This document shows positions 23,919-35,259 of a stretch of DNA of 64,000 nucleotides, one piece after another. The translations under genes and the position numbers were made by a program. The notes below the pieces were generated by a model. It did no database searches, had not been told where the DNA came from, and saw only the letters and a program-made list of their open reading frames with translations. Every line of letters begins with the position of its first letter. Within the stretch, counting starts at the first letter, position 1. The stretch is from Spirodela intermedia (Eukaryota > Streptophyta > Magnoliopsida > Alismatales > Araceae), in contig LR746264.1 of NCBI GenBank assembly GCA_902729315.2, positions 3,431,878-3,495,877 on the forward strand, in the 5' to 3' direction.

Positions 23919-24862
23919 AGACTATTTTAGTTGGAGGCTCAGAAGTGTTCGCACTCTTGCGAGGACCAGCGTGCGCAGTTAGTGAAATCCTCGGCAACTC
24001 CTCTTGTAAGCGTAGAACATGAAATATGGAGTCAAAGGGGAGTTAATAGGAGGTCTGTAGCTATCAGGACACCCATCGGTGCCCCGGATTTGACTTCTCA
24101 AACACATTACAGGGGCACCTGATTTAGGCTATCACAAAGCAATAACTCTTCGATGTCGCTTTATGGTATTTATTGAGGATTATAACATTTATTCAAGTAG
24201 TAATGGCATTAATTTCCTCTTTATGTCTGTCTATCTGTTAATATATCTATCTCAATCGCTTCTGAATTTTTTTAAATTGTTAATTTTCTATAGTCATGAA
24301 TATTACGTGTATGGTTCCACAGAACTTTTAATATGCTAAGGGACCAATTGAAATCGTGAATTTAGAGGTGGTAAGTAATCTTGAGATGGTATCGTTTGTA
24401 CCCAAGAATGGAGGCCCTTGAAGAGTGGCAGCAGATAGGCAAATGGGGCCATGCAATTTACTTATCACTGGGTCCTCGAATGCATTGCAACTTATAGAAC
24501 ACGAGAGTGGGTCTAGGCTAGACTTGGTGTTCCTAGAAAGTCGAGAGAATATTGTTAGCGTTTGTGCGAGGAGCAGTGTAAGAATAGTCCAACCCATTTT
24601 GGCTGATAGAAGAATGAGATCATGCTCACCTCCATGGGCATATTATTCCGAAATAAAATTTTAATTAATGTTTTTAATTCATATCAGCGCCAGCTTTTTC
24701 CTACATCTATTATTTTTGAATTCTTAGCCCTGATGGATCACGGAGGATTCAATGAGTTATTGGGTTCGAGCAGACGGTTTCACGAAACTAGAGAGGACAG
24801 AAGTCTGTACAAGCGTTAGGAAAATAAGACCCAGCAGCCCTCTCCAATCCCACTTTTCGTCT

Positions 24863-24865
<3 letters not shown>
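23919..24865. repeat. FUT 3'-flank repeat unit, copy 2
   Basis: Positions 23,919-24,458 repeat window positions 1-540 with only a few substitutions. After that, about 400 bp present in copy 1 (including the CT tract) are missing: the sequence jumps to the acttatcactgggtcctcgaatgc stretch, matching 30,947 onward. This unit precedes relic F2. Confidence 0.85.
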
Positions 24866-24867
<2 letters not shown>

Positions 24868-24901
<34 letters not shown>

Positions 24902-24932
24902 ACTCACTCACTCACTCACTCACTCGCTCACT
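24868..24932. repeat. (CT)n-(CTCA)n compound microsatellite
   Basis: A CT tract followed by about eight CTCA units. The equivalent sites in units C, D and E hold only short CTCTCT-rich stretches, so this expanded locally. Confidence 0.9.
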
Positions 24933-25232
24933 TACATGTACTTGTTCTCATTTCCAATATTTTATTCAATTCAAGAACAAGTGTTTGTCAAATCCCACTA
25001 CACTGATTCCGTGGATGGGTGAGTTTGACATCGACTTTGTTAGGGTCAAGCGTCCTCTTTCCACTTCTTTCACTGTAGAAGACAATGCAACATACACCCA
25101 TGAGGGTTAGAGAGCGAAAAAGAGGTGAGGGAACACACACCAGCTAGATGTATATAGTTCAGAGAATGCTCCTATGTTCACAGTCGCACGTGTTCTTTTT
25201 CCTTCAGGAAGAAAGGGAAGAATCATTTTATT

Positions 25233-26545
25233 GCTTAACACACGCCTCACGCGACATTATACAAACGCTTGTTTAGCATACTTATAGGTGGCAGCATCCC
25301 CTCTTATCGAGGGGTTAGGAAAAATACATGGGAAAAAGGACAATTATACCCCTAAAACAAAATTTTGCTTCGCCAAGAGGGCGCCATCCCGTAAACTTCA
25401 CCGCCAACTCACCACATAACTAGATCCAGGTACTTACTAAAGATCTCATTATAGCCCATTAGGGCCAATTGGATCGTTCTCCACAAACTCCAGCAGCATT
25501 AATATCATGTCTCCATTTTTTTCTGCCTGGTTTCTGCAATTCAAGTCTATTCTGTGCTTCACACGGCTATTGTTGGGGATCGGGCACCCTCGTTTCCTAA
25601 CTGTCGCACAGTTGGATCCGCGTACTCGCTGACGCGCCCATTGTAGCTCAACAGAAGATCAAACTCCAGAACTCGAACAGTTATGATGTCATTTCATCCC
25701 ACTCTACCTAAGAGAAACTTCTAGGACTCACTTTGGTAGCATCCTTAGCCGAGCTTAAGTGAAGTATTGTACAATCGATAGTAAGGCTAGTGAAGATTAA
25801 ATCACTCTAAAAAATCAATCGATATAGTTTGACTTTAAGTCATTCAACCACCTGATTTAATCACAACCTATATAACTTAATCAGTTCATTATCAAACTAC
25901 ACTCAGTGCAATATGTTTCACAACGGCTCAATCTCTAACCTACATGAGAAACCATCAACCTATAGTAAGTTTGTCCAGACAAGACCACCCCAGATATTGA
26001 GTTTATTGCTATGATTAAATGATAAGTTTAACCACAGTTATGCAATGATGAATAATCACGAGAAAAAGTACATAGTAAGAAATAGTCAATCAGTTTTAGT
26101 GCTGTCTTATAAATGCCTAAATTGGTCTCAAATAAGATAGGATATGTTCCATACTTAGTTGGATATAATCTTGATTAGCTATATATCATGGATATGTTGG
26201 GTTATTATCCATGTAATCTTCATGATGACAAAAGAATTTGAGGGATTATGAAAGATCAATGGCAGCATGAGCGTTTAAGAACTGACCGAAATTGTAATGA
26301 GATGAGTAATTGGTGAATTAACACGTGCAAAATTTTATTGGAAATAGGGGTCGAGAAGAAAATGAAGTTTAGAGATTAAATTCTGTAGAAAACATATGAT
26401 ACGACTGCTTGTTGGAAATAGTGTTGCAAGACGATTTCTCATGCTGCAAACATCAGACCAAATCCTTAACTAAATCAATCTCTGGCCTATAGTCATTCCT
26501 ACTGGACGTTTGAGCTTAAGTGAAGTATTGTACAGAACGGTGGGG
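25233..26545. mobile_element. 1.3-kb insertion in the F2 flank, type unknown
   Basis: Flank homology to 31,470-31,690 stops after the ttcctt-caggaagaaaggg stretch and resumes at about 26,545 (gggaaagaaagac). The intervening DNA has no counterpart in units C, D or E. It contains a 23-bp perfect direct repeat at 25,751-25,773 and 26,512-26,534. No coding domain recognised. Confidence 0.5.
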
Positions 26546-26598
26546 AAAGAAAGACTAATTGTGTGGTGAGTTGGCCTCGTCTTGATCGTCGGGAGTTG

Positions 26599-27290
26599 TC
26601 ACTCTTGTCTGTCCTGCGGAACTCCACTGTTTAGGGTGAGTACCTTGAGTCCGCCCTCTACGTCGACGCAGTGGGTCACGTACGGCGCCACCTGGCCCCT
26701 GTTGCCGTCCATCTTCTTCTCACACAGGTACTCCGGCGGCACGTGAAAGCACGGCTCCATCGAGATATCCCTGACGCAAGAGGGCTCCTGCAGGGCTGGG
26801 CTCTTCGGTCGGAGGAGAATCCACGGCTTTCAACCCTCGAGGCCCTGTGCAACGTATCCGAAGGTCGACCAGGCGCTAGTCACCAGAGCGTCAGAAAAGC
26901 TTAGCAGGTTCATCCCCGCCCACGCCTTCATGTCTTGGTGCTCGTCGTCCGTCAACTGATATTCCTCATGGCTCGGCTGATGGACGCTGACGAGCACGCC
27001 GCCGGCGGCCGGGTGCTCCCAATAAATGCTTCGGATCTTGTCCACGTAGCCGGAGTGCAGAGTCGTGACAACAACATCCTTAATCTTCCTTCTGCTGGGC
27101 ACGACTTGGGGGTCGTTCAGATCTATCTCCGGCAGCAACTTCTCCTTCATGAGGCAGTTGACGACCTGGGTCGAGACGTTCTCGAAGGGAAAGTTGTTGT
27201 GGTCGAAGATCCTGATCTGTATCCCCAACCTTTCCTTGCCCTTGGCTAGATAAGTGTGGTAGTTCCTGGTGATCATCCCCCAGACCTTGC
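26599..27290 (-). pseudogene. Fucosyltransferase relic F2, C-terminal part
   Basis: Reads WGMITRNYHTYLAKGKERLGIQIRIFDHNNFPFENV and onward to a natural stop at 26,599, in the same frame as genes C-E. One nonsense codon breaks it: the leucine codon TTA of GGLKPWILL is TGA (near 26,830). Beyond it the tail (MEPCFHVPPEYLCEKKMDG...) is intact in frame. The N-terminal half and exon 1 are gone; the break at about 27,290 is followed by a 20-bp repeated motif and then the left edge of the 27.3-kb block. This copy has FDHNN, like F1, where C-E have FNHEN. Confidence 0.88.
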
Positions 27291-27316
27291 ATTAGTCTGG
27301 TGATCATCCCCCAGAC
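27266..27316. repeat. 20-bp direct repeat at a rearrangement junction
   Basis: The FUT-derived stretch ctggtgatcatcccccagac occurs twice, at 27,266-27,285 and 27,297-27,316, separated by 11 bp. The second copy is fused to the start of the large duplicated block. This looks like a repair scar. Confidence 0.8.
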
Positions 27317-27640
27317 TTGATGCGGAAGCCCTTCCTCTTGAAGAAGATAAAAAAGACGGAAATAAAAGTGGAATTCTATCCTCTTCTCTCACCACCTCTC
27401 ACAATTCTCCACTATCACAAATAACTTCTCCCACTCCCCTGCCCTTTGAATAGAGGAAGATGAGGTATGGGACGACAAGAGGGAGAGGGAGAGATGTTAT
27501 AACGGATGGAAATTTCCTATTACTACTCTCCCCTGTTGGGTCGTCCATTAATTTGACCAATCAATAACAATTAGTCATCCAGCAGCGGGCAGTGGAAGTT
27601 CGTCTGAAATGGGGCTGACTGGAGATCATTAGCATGACTG
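27316..27640 (-). repeat. Inverted copia-type LTR fragment
   Basis: The reverse complement contains ccatccgttataacatctctccct...attcaaagggcagggg, matching LTR-like stretches at 36,180-36,290, 51,350-51,440 and 61,540-61,640 in forward orientation. Duplicated at 43,246-43,570. Confidence 0.55.
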
Positions 27641-27769
27641 GGAGATGTAGTGATGATGAAATTTCCAACAAAAGATCACGCTATTTTTCCAAAATTATGT
27701 CCGTAACTATTAGGTATTGTAGAATATCTCCACCAATAAGAAAGAACACATTCAATTGCAAATAGGTGT

Positions 27770-30120
27770 ACACTCAAATATAAGGCTAGCTTGGCAGCAA
27801 AAGGATTTGGCCAAAGGAAACATGTTAATTTCAATGAAGTTTTCTTGCCAGTGGTAACAATTTGTTCAATTAGATTTATGCTTACTATGATAGCAATGTA
27901 AGATTTAAAATTAGAGGAAGTTTATATGTAAAAACTTTATTTCTGCCTGAAAATTAAGATGAATAAGTATGTACATTACGACTAGAATGTTTTACTCAAT
28001 AGGAGAGAAAAATCTGTATGCAAACTTAAGATATCTTTTTTATGATATGAAGAAAGATAATTATCAGTGGTTCAAAAAATTTAAAACTTTTATATTTACA
28101 TCCTGCTGCATAAGGAACGAATATGATTGTTCGAAGGTCATATATTCAATTATATATCTGTTAATATTTTTTTTTGTAAATTCACGTGTGAACATTAAAC
28201 CTACAAGAGTTCCCAAATGAATTAAGCTTTTTGCCACATCACCTTGTTGCTACTCTACTTCGCTGCACTACTGCTTTGATTTGCTGCAGCCTCATATAAT
28301 TGTCACTTATCTTGTTGCAGCTTTGACTCACCACTGTTCTAGCTCACCACCACTTAGCCTCACTGCCATCTCCCTTGTCTTCCTTCTATTCATCTTGGTT
28401 CCCCATGTTTCTCCTCTCTTTAGTGATATATTTCCATATTTCTCCTTCGTTAATAATGGGTTTGTTAGTGTACACATGTTGTTGGTGACATACTGATTGC
28501 CTACAAGTGTATGGATGAGGTTGCTAAGTTGAAAAAAGAACTTGACTTAAAATATGAAATGAAAAACCTAAGGAGTGGTGATAAAACATTTGGTATGAAG
28601 ATTCAAAACAATTATTAAAGCAAGAGTACATTGAGAAAGTACTAACCAAATTCAGTATGATAGAGGCCAAGATTACTAGTACACCTCTGGCTTATAATTT
28701 CAAATTATCTTTGTAATAGTGTCACAAATCAAATAAAGAATAATAAGAAAAATTTCAATGTACTATAACAAATGTCTTTGGTTCCTGTGACTTATTTAAC
28801 ACAGAAAATTAATGATATTAATAGTGATAAATTTAACCTAATAAAAGGACGCTTGAATGTAATAAAGTATATTTTGGGTTATCTTAAAGGTACGTCACAT
28901 GTTAGCTTACTATTTTAATAAATTAAATATAATAAAATGACATTAGAATATAATAAAGTAGCTTTTGTGTTATTTTAAGGGTATCTGATGTTAATTTACT
29001 ATTCTAAGAAAAAAAATCTTAGTTACTGTATTGACTCAAATTATGCAAGCAATCTCAATTATAGAACTAAAAATTATATATCATTACTCTTGGTAGAGGT
29101 CTTATAAGTTGATTGCCATCAGTACAAGACATAGTCATACTTTCACCTATAGAAGTTAGGTACATTGTGGTAACCAGAAACTTGACATTAATCAAGAAGT
29201 TCTATGTATGATTTATCAATCAATATAAAATTTATTAATGTCCTATTTCACAAATTATGTGGACTTATTTCAAGTGATGACATCTAACTGGTGAAGGCTT
29301 CTACATAAGATACTATTACTTATATTGATATGGTGACATCTCTCTTTGATACCCAAAGGTCTCAAAGAGATGGGCTAGTCCTGTTTAAAAAATGGTTATT
29401 TATTTAGTAATTTTGTTAACTAATTTGACTAACTCAAAGGTGGAGAGTGTTATTATAACTAGTCAAATCAGTGAGATGTTAAACAGCCCAAGAGAGAATG
29501 GGGGTATTATAACAGATCATAATGTGTTAAAACACCCACGTGTGACAAGATACTCTCATCTCTTTTTACTTCTATCTCCCTCTCCCTTTTGTCAAAATTC
29601 TCTACTCTTTCCTCTATTTAAAGGGGAGGGATATGTGTGAGAGAGTTATGAGAGGGGCTGAGGACATGAAAAAGTTGGGCTCGGTGAGAGAAGGTAGCAT
29701 GTCACTTCTCTTTTTTTGGTCTTTCGTTAATATTTGAAGAAGGTATTCAAAATCAAGTTGAGGAAAGATTTCGAGACATTTTTTCTCTCTTTTTATTTGT
29801 TCTTCCATGAAAAAGTTATTTCTAACTTTCTTTGTGAATGTAAAGGTTATGTGAGAACCATATAAATCATGCCATATCAGTTCTTAGTGTTTTTTATTTG
29901 TATTCAATATTTCCATCTTCATTTTAGTGATCGTGATATCTATGACATGCATACTTCGGTGGGTAACACATTTAAAATTCATCTTCTGCGGTGGTACCAA
30001 TATCATTCTTTCTTTTATTTCTTGAAATGACTCTTAACAAGTAGAAACCTTGTTAAGAGTTTCTGGAAATATATTATTTATATTGCCTAATTGAGAAACC
30101 TTGTTCACACCACTACATTC
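27770..30120 (+). mobile_element. Ty1/copia relic: RT, RNase H and 3' LTR
   Basis: Plus strand: RT start region (GFGQRKHVNFNEVFLPVV, about 27,805-27,860), RT middle to about 28,200, an inserted stretch 28,206-28,495, then RT end (DEVAKLKKELDLKYEMKNL; EYIEKVLTKFSMIEAKITST, about 28,515-28,690) and degenerate RNase H to about 29,380. A purine-rich tract (aaaggtggagag) precedes TGTTATTATAAC at 29,448, the probable 3' LTR start, with a TATTTAAAGG box near 29,619. The LTR right edge near 30,120 is approximate. Many stops. A copy lies at 43,700-46,050; a diverged relative at 51.2-53.9 kb. Confidence 0.75.
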
Positions 30121-30539
30121 ATTGGCCCATCATCCAAATCTGACCTAGGGAATGGTGGATTTAAAAAAAAGTTAAGATCTCTACTTCAAAAAAATCCTCA
30201 ATCAAGCTTGGTCAACCCAACTAAGTAACATAAAATCTTATTTGAGACCAATCTAGGCATTTGTAGGATGCTCCAAAACCCATTGACTATTTTCCTACTA
30301 TGTAATTTTCCCAGGACCATTCGTCACAACAAGTCTATTTAGCGTTCAATCTAATCAATAATTAGCACGGAATTCAAAATTTGGGTGATCAATGTAAATA
30401 TAGAAGTGAGAGGCCAATAATTGGGGCATCCTTCATCGGTCCTCCCTCCCCTTGTCCTGCTGCTCGTCCCTCCCCCTAGCGGCAATTGATACCATGGTCT
30501 TCCACATTGCAGTGTGGCACACATGGCCCTCTGCTAGAA

Positions 30540-30843
30540 TCATGAATATTACATGTATGGTCCCTCCAAACCTTTTTTTTCGGGAAAGCTAATAAAAAAT
30601 CTGAGAGGACCTATTCGCCCCTTCCTTTGTTTATACGACTCTTGACCAAGTCTTCAACATCAAAAATTGTATACACATGAATGTCAACAAATTATGTGCT
30701 AACGGGCTTGTAAACATTGAGTCGAAAGAACAATTGAGCCACATATTCTTCAAACTCTGGGTTAGAAATTTTACCTACAAAGAAAAATGATCTTTGTAAA
30801 TAATAAGGTATTCTCTGGTCTTTAAAATGATCCATCGAGACCA

Positions 30844-30899
<56 letters not shown>

Positions 30900-31738
30900 A
30901 TTTAGGACTGGGATTCCAAGGGGTCCATTTGAAGCCTCTTTCCTGACTTATCACTGAGCCCTCAAATGCATTGCAACTTATAGACACGAGTGGGCCTAGG
31001 CCACATTTGGTGTTCCCGGAAAGTCGAGAGAATATTGTTAGCTTTTGTGCAAGTAGCAGCGTAGGAATAGTCCCACCCATTTTGGCTGATAGAAGAATGA
31101 GATCATGATTATCCACATGGGCATAATATTTCGAAATATTTTTTTTATTAATTTTTTCAATTTATATTAGCGCCAGCTTTTTCCTACATCTGATAACTTT
31201 GAATTCTTATCCTTACTGGATCTCTAAGGACTAAATAAGCTGTCGCGCCAAATCGGGGGCTTTAACGAAACTGGAGAGTAAAGAAGGAACAAGTTGTCTG
31301 TAAAGGCGTTACAAAATAAGGCCAAGCTGCCGTCTTCCTTCTCACTCTTCGTCTCCTCTCTCTCTTTCCCTCTTTCTTTCTCTCCCACTTACTCACATGA
31401 ACTTGTTTTCTTTCTCACATCATGGCGCTTATTTTCAATGTTTTCTTCAACTCAAGAACCTATTTTTGTGAATGGGTGAGTTTGAAATAGGCTTTTGTTG
31501 GGAACAATCGTCCTCAACAGTCAAGGATAATGCAGCATACACCCATGAGAGATGGAGAGGGAAAAACAGTAAAATAGAAAGGGAAAAAGAGCTGAGGGAT
31601 CACACACGAGATAGATATATGTAGTTCAGAGAATATTCCTACGTTCACAATCAGACGTGTCCTTTTTCCTTCAGGGGGAGAGGAAAGAATCATTAAATAG
31701 CTTCTCTTGATCGTCGTCGGCCGTCACGTTTGTCTCTC
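30540..31738. repeat. FUT 3'-flank repeat unit, copy 3 (gene C)
   Basis: Downstream flank of gene C, matching 46,490-47,715 and 54,270-56,042. The left part is closest to unit D, while 31,066-31,500 is closer to unit E (shared gtctgtaaaggcgttac, where D reads gtcagtacaggtgtgttac). It carries a 50-bp CT tract at 30,847-30,895. Confidence 0.8.
30847..30895. repeat. (CT)n microsatellite
   Basis: Pure CT tract of about 48 bp; shorter in unit D (about 46,781-46,823) and E (55,154-55,180). Confidence 0.95.
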
Positions 31739-33614
31739 CTACTGGACTTCATTATTCCTGGCAAGTACCTTGAGTCCACCCTCGACATCGACGCAATAGG
31801 TGACGTACGGCGCCACCTTGCCCCTCTTGCCGTCCATCTTCTGCTCACACAGGTACGCCGGCGGCAGGTGAAAGCACGGCTCCATCGAGATATCCCTGAC
31901 GCAAGAGGGCTCCTGCAGGGCTGGGCTCTTCGGTCGGAGGAGAATCCACGGCTTTAAACCCCCGAGGCCCTGCCCAACGTAGCCAAAGGTCGACCAGGCG
32001 CTAGTCACCAGAACGTCGGAAAAACTTAGCAGGTTCATCTCCGCCCACGCCTTCATGTCGTGGCTCTCGTCGTCCATCAACTGATATTCCTCGTGGCTCG
32101 GCTGATGGACGCTGACGAGCACGCCGCCGGCGGCTGGGTGCTCCCAATAAATGCTTCGGATCTTGTCTAGGTAGCCGGAGTGCAGAGTCGTAACAATAAC
32201 GTCCATAATCTTCCATCTGCTGGGCACGACTTGGGGGTCGTTCAGATCAATCTCCGGCAGTAGCTTCTCCTTCATGAGGCAGTTGACGACCTGGGTCGAG
32301 ACGTTCTCGAAGGGAGAGTTTTCATGGTTGAAGATCCTGATCTGTATCCCCAACCTTTCCTTGCCCTTGGCTAAATAAGTGTGGTAGTACCTGGTGATCA
32401 TCCCCCAGGCCTTGTTGGACGGATGGAGAAGGTACCGGGAGAGGTGGTGGAACACCGTCTCCGTCTCCGGGAACAGCCTGGAAAGCTCTGGCTCAAAGTC
32501 GGCGTTTAAGAACAAGCCCGCTGCGTAGTGGACTTCCGACCTCACAAGAAGCCAAGGGACTCCCCGTAGGGCTCTCTGGTCCTCCTCGAAGAAGAAGCGA
32601 GCATCCTCTTGCGCGAAGTCGGTGACTACGTGCGCGTAGACGAAGGATGGCAGAGGATTGACAATGCCCTTCTCTCTCACCAGACTGCCGTAGCTCAAGG
32701 GGTCCCCTCGGTTGAAGTAGAGGTTTTTCATCGGGAAGTCCTCGGGAATCAGCCAGGAAGTCCCCGGGAAGGGCTCGCAAAAGAGCTTGGAGAAATCCCT
32801 TCCCCTATCGATGAGGAGGACCCTTTCCGTGAGCAGGGCGTAGAGGAACGACGACGTGAGAGAAATTATTTTGTTTCCAAGCCCTGAGAAGGGCGTCCAC
32901 AGGAGGTACTTGCACTCCTCCACCGTCCCGGCGGCGACGCCGCCTGTAAGGAGCGGCAGCATCTTTTTGTAGGCGTTGGTATGAGGCGCACATCTCCGGT
33001 GACGATCCTCATACTCGCGGAGCTTCTGCACGAGGTAAGCCGAAGGTTTGTAGGGGGAAAGGTGGCGGTAGTTCACCGCCTCGTACCTGCTCCGGCAGGA
33101 ATCCTCGTATAAGCCGGCGGCGAGAAGGCCGTCGAGGTATTTGTCTCTCAGCGCGTCGGAGCCCGCAGCGGAGGTTCGTGCCTCGAAACCTGACATTACC
33201 ACCGACGTAATCTGATAGTTAAATAGGGATGAGAGGAGATCGACTGCAATCTAAAATAAAATGAGCCAAGAAAATTGAATATTCTCCTATCTTTACGTGT
33301 AATCAGCGTCACCTCTTTAATTTTCTATTGACTGTTTGCATGTTCCATATCGTAAATATACATACATAGAGACTAGAAAACTTACGCAAATGGCATATAA
33401 TTTTCTTGCACCCCAACCGTACTTCTGTCCCCCGTGGTCAGGGAGTTTGGGAAAGGTACTGAAGGTGGAGGAGCGGCTTCATTAATCATTTTTTTAATTA
33501 ACTCAGCGCCAAAAAACTGTCGAATGCTCATGTTTAAAGAGGTTTTCGGTGTCATATCACCGGATGGTGAAGACCAAACAACGCACAGACACAGAGAGAA
33601 AGAGAGAGAGAGAA

Positions 33615-33652
<38 letters not shown>

Positions 33653-34107
33653 GATATTGTGTATTATAGAATAATAGATAAAAAAAAGAAACTATACATA
33701 AATAGGTACAGAAATAGAGTGAGTAATCGCAGGTCGATGCGCGCGTGTCGTGTACTTACATGGGAAATCACAAGAACATTGATAGGAGATAACGGGGAAT
33801 TATGTTTTAGATCGTTATGATAGACGGAGAAATGGGTATAAAACAAGAGAAACATACGACTATTCATTCACTGATATATTTGTACATATGTGCGTATGAG
33901 TGTGTAGCGAGAGAGAGAGAGAGAGATGAAATAAGAGAATGATCATGCCTACGACAGGAACGACTTACCATCCCCTTGCTGCTGCTGCCCTGATTTGCTT
34001 TCGTAGAATCCTGCGCCATACATGAGAGTCCGGCTATGTGTTCCCAGGACCAAGGCTACGGTGAGAAGAGTAAGCCAGCCGACGGCGAACCAGACCCTCT
34101 TTTCCAT
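31739..34107 (-). CDS. Gene C: GT37 fucosyltransferase with rebuilt anchor exon
   Basis: Model: exon 1 34,107-33,969, exon 2 33,189-31,739, 1,590 nt, 529 aa. Donor GTAAGT, acceptor ATGTCAG, phase 1 (G47). Exon 2 is intact with GLGNKI, GIQIRIFNHENSPF, SAWSTFGYVGQGLGG and MEPCFH, so a full Golgi-lumenal GT37 catalytic domain for GDP-fucose-dependent fucosylation is present. Exon 1 is odd: compared with D and E, about 30 bp of the cytosolic tail are deleted, shifting the upstream frame (TAG stop just above), and the first usable ATG is the codon that is TTG (Leu) in the paralogues' SLEKR. The product would begin MEKRVWFAVGW, keeping the anchor (residues 5-22) but with a four-residue tail. A second, broken exon 1 copy lies upstream. 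Probably still functional if translated from this ATG; otherwise a recent pseudogene. Confidence 0.75.
33190..33968 (-). other. Intron of gene C
   Basis: 779 bp, phase 1, with GA tracts at about 33,595-33,652 and 33,910-33,927 (pyrimidine tracts in the transcript). It contains the point (33,765) where near-identity with gene D ends. Confidence 0.75.
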
Positions 34108-34149
34108 TGACAGCGGTTGTCGCTGCCACTACGTGGTGTAGTGGATTCT

Positions 34150-34320
34150 TGCGCCAAACATGAGAGCCCTCATATGCGTTATTACGACCAAGGTCCCGGT
34201 GAGAAGAGTAAGCAAGCCGATGACAAGCTAGATCTTCCTTCCCAATGACAGCAGGGCGGTTTCTCCGGCTGGCTGTTTTCTGCCGCTGACTCTGTCGCCT
34301 CTCCCTCGTTCGATTTTCAT
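34150..34320 (-). pseudogene. Upstream duplicate of FUT exon 1, nonsense codon
   Basis: Reads from ATG at 34,320: MKIERGRGDRVSGRK, PAGETALLSLGRKI, stop, then LVIGLLTLLTGTLVVITH. It aligns with gene D exon 1 (RERGGRDNRR, PAGEAALLSLEKRVWFAIG). The anchor's tryptophan codon TGG has become TAG, and the segment ends without the QQQQGD/donor part. It lies immediately upstream of the exon 1 used in the gene C model, so exon 1 is tandemly duplicated here. Confidence 0.8.
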
Positions 34321-34587
34321 TGGTCGTGCAGGTGTCTACAGATCGACGGGGCTTAGGTAGATAAAGGGGCCGATCCATGATCTCGCTCGTCACGAAATCG
34401 AGCAATGTGGGACTCCAGGATCCACCATGCGAAGGTCAACTCGACTTGCATCAATTGCACTCGTCAATTGAGTATAGCTGGGGGCCAATGTGGGGGCTCA
34501 AATGTGGGTCCAAAAGCATTGAGTGCACCATCACAGAACGTTTCATTGACTAAGTAACTACAGTGTTGCAGGCTAAAACGGCGCTCT

Positions 34588-34641
<54 letters not shown>

Positions 34642-34860
34642 GAGCCGCTTCTCTGGCTTAGAAAAGATAGGATTGGGAAAACTGAACTTAATGCCTAACT
34701 TTTTCCTCAGCATTAAATTTATAGATTTATGCTTTGGGGGCTTTTAATTAGCGTCTCAACTTCAATCCACTCCCGAGAGAGGGAGAGAGAGTTGCGAAAG
34801 CAAGGAATTATGCATTATGTTTCCAGTTTTCGATTTATGTTGTGTATCGGTTTCTTTTAA
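34321..34860. promoter_or_regulatory. Upstream region of gene C with conserved GAGA block
   Basis: Homologous to 50,703-51,165 upstream of gene D. Shared block: gactaagtaactacagtgttgcag, then aaaacggcgctcttgg, then a (GA)n tract at about 34,590-34,640, then a stretch ending gctttgggggcttttaattagcg. Conservation of this order across units C, D and relics B and 15.8 kb suggests a promoter element, but no TATA box was fixed. Confidence 0.45.
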
Positions 34861-34872
34861 ATGGCATGCAAC

Positions 34873-34875
<3 letters not shown>

Positions 34876-34921
<46 letters not shown>
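34876..34921. repeat. (CT)n microsatellite
   Basis: About 45 bp of CT. It precedes the conserved gene fragment at 35,062; the sister locus has a 200-bp CT-rich tract at 58,842-59,045. Confidence 0.95.
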
Positions 34922-34926
<5 letters not shown>

Positions 34927-35061
34927 CCCGGCATATATGTAATTGAAATGTATAGCATGAGAGAGAGAGCGAGAGAAAGTGGTCCTTGAAGACGGTGGAA
35001 CTAGGAAAATAGGATTTCATGTACTACGTTTTAGACGTGATGAATCACAGCATGGGATCTT

Positions 35062-35259
35062 TTATGTAGAGCGTGTCGCGTGCCAAACGGTGCTTCCGGT
35101 TGTAGATGTGAGGACAGAGTAACCTAATGGCGGCTTCTTAGCTCCGATGATAATGTCGGTATAGCGTTCGTATTGGAATGAATAGGTTGCGCCATTTCGA
35201 AGAGTGGAAGAGTCTCTCGTAAGTCTTCGGAGACATCCATTCATACGAAAGGATCCCAA
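35062..35259 (-). pseudogene. Unidentified conserved gene fragment, copy 1
   Basis: Open frame of 65 codons. Its first roughly 45 residues align with the frame at 59,350-59,129: shared FRxNG, RRxTRxS, TYSFQYERY and I-x-G-x-x-KP. I do not recognise the family. Differences are mostly at the amino-acid level, so it does not look strongly constrained. At both loci it follows a CT-rich tract and the motif ATATGTAAT, so it was copied as part of a larger segment. Confidence 0.4.

Larger units (their letters stand above)
27314..33765. repeat. Segmental duplication, block 1 (pair of 43,244-49,715)
   Basis: About 6.45 kb matching 43,244-49,715 with only scattered substitutions and small indels (offset about 15.93-15.95 kb). 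It includes a copia relic, the FUT flank unit, all of gene C exon 2 and most of its intron. Identity drops abruptly inside the intron at 33,765/49,715, after tacatggga. Confidence 0.9.

Noticed and set aside
34034-34405. 123-codon minus-strand frame over the exon 1 region of gene C
   Set aside because: It runs in a different frame from the membrane-anchor exon of D and E and has no hydrophobic segment; the anchor frame continues in register to the GTAAGT donor.
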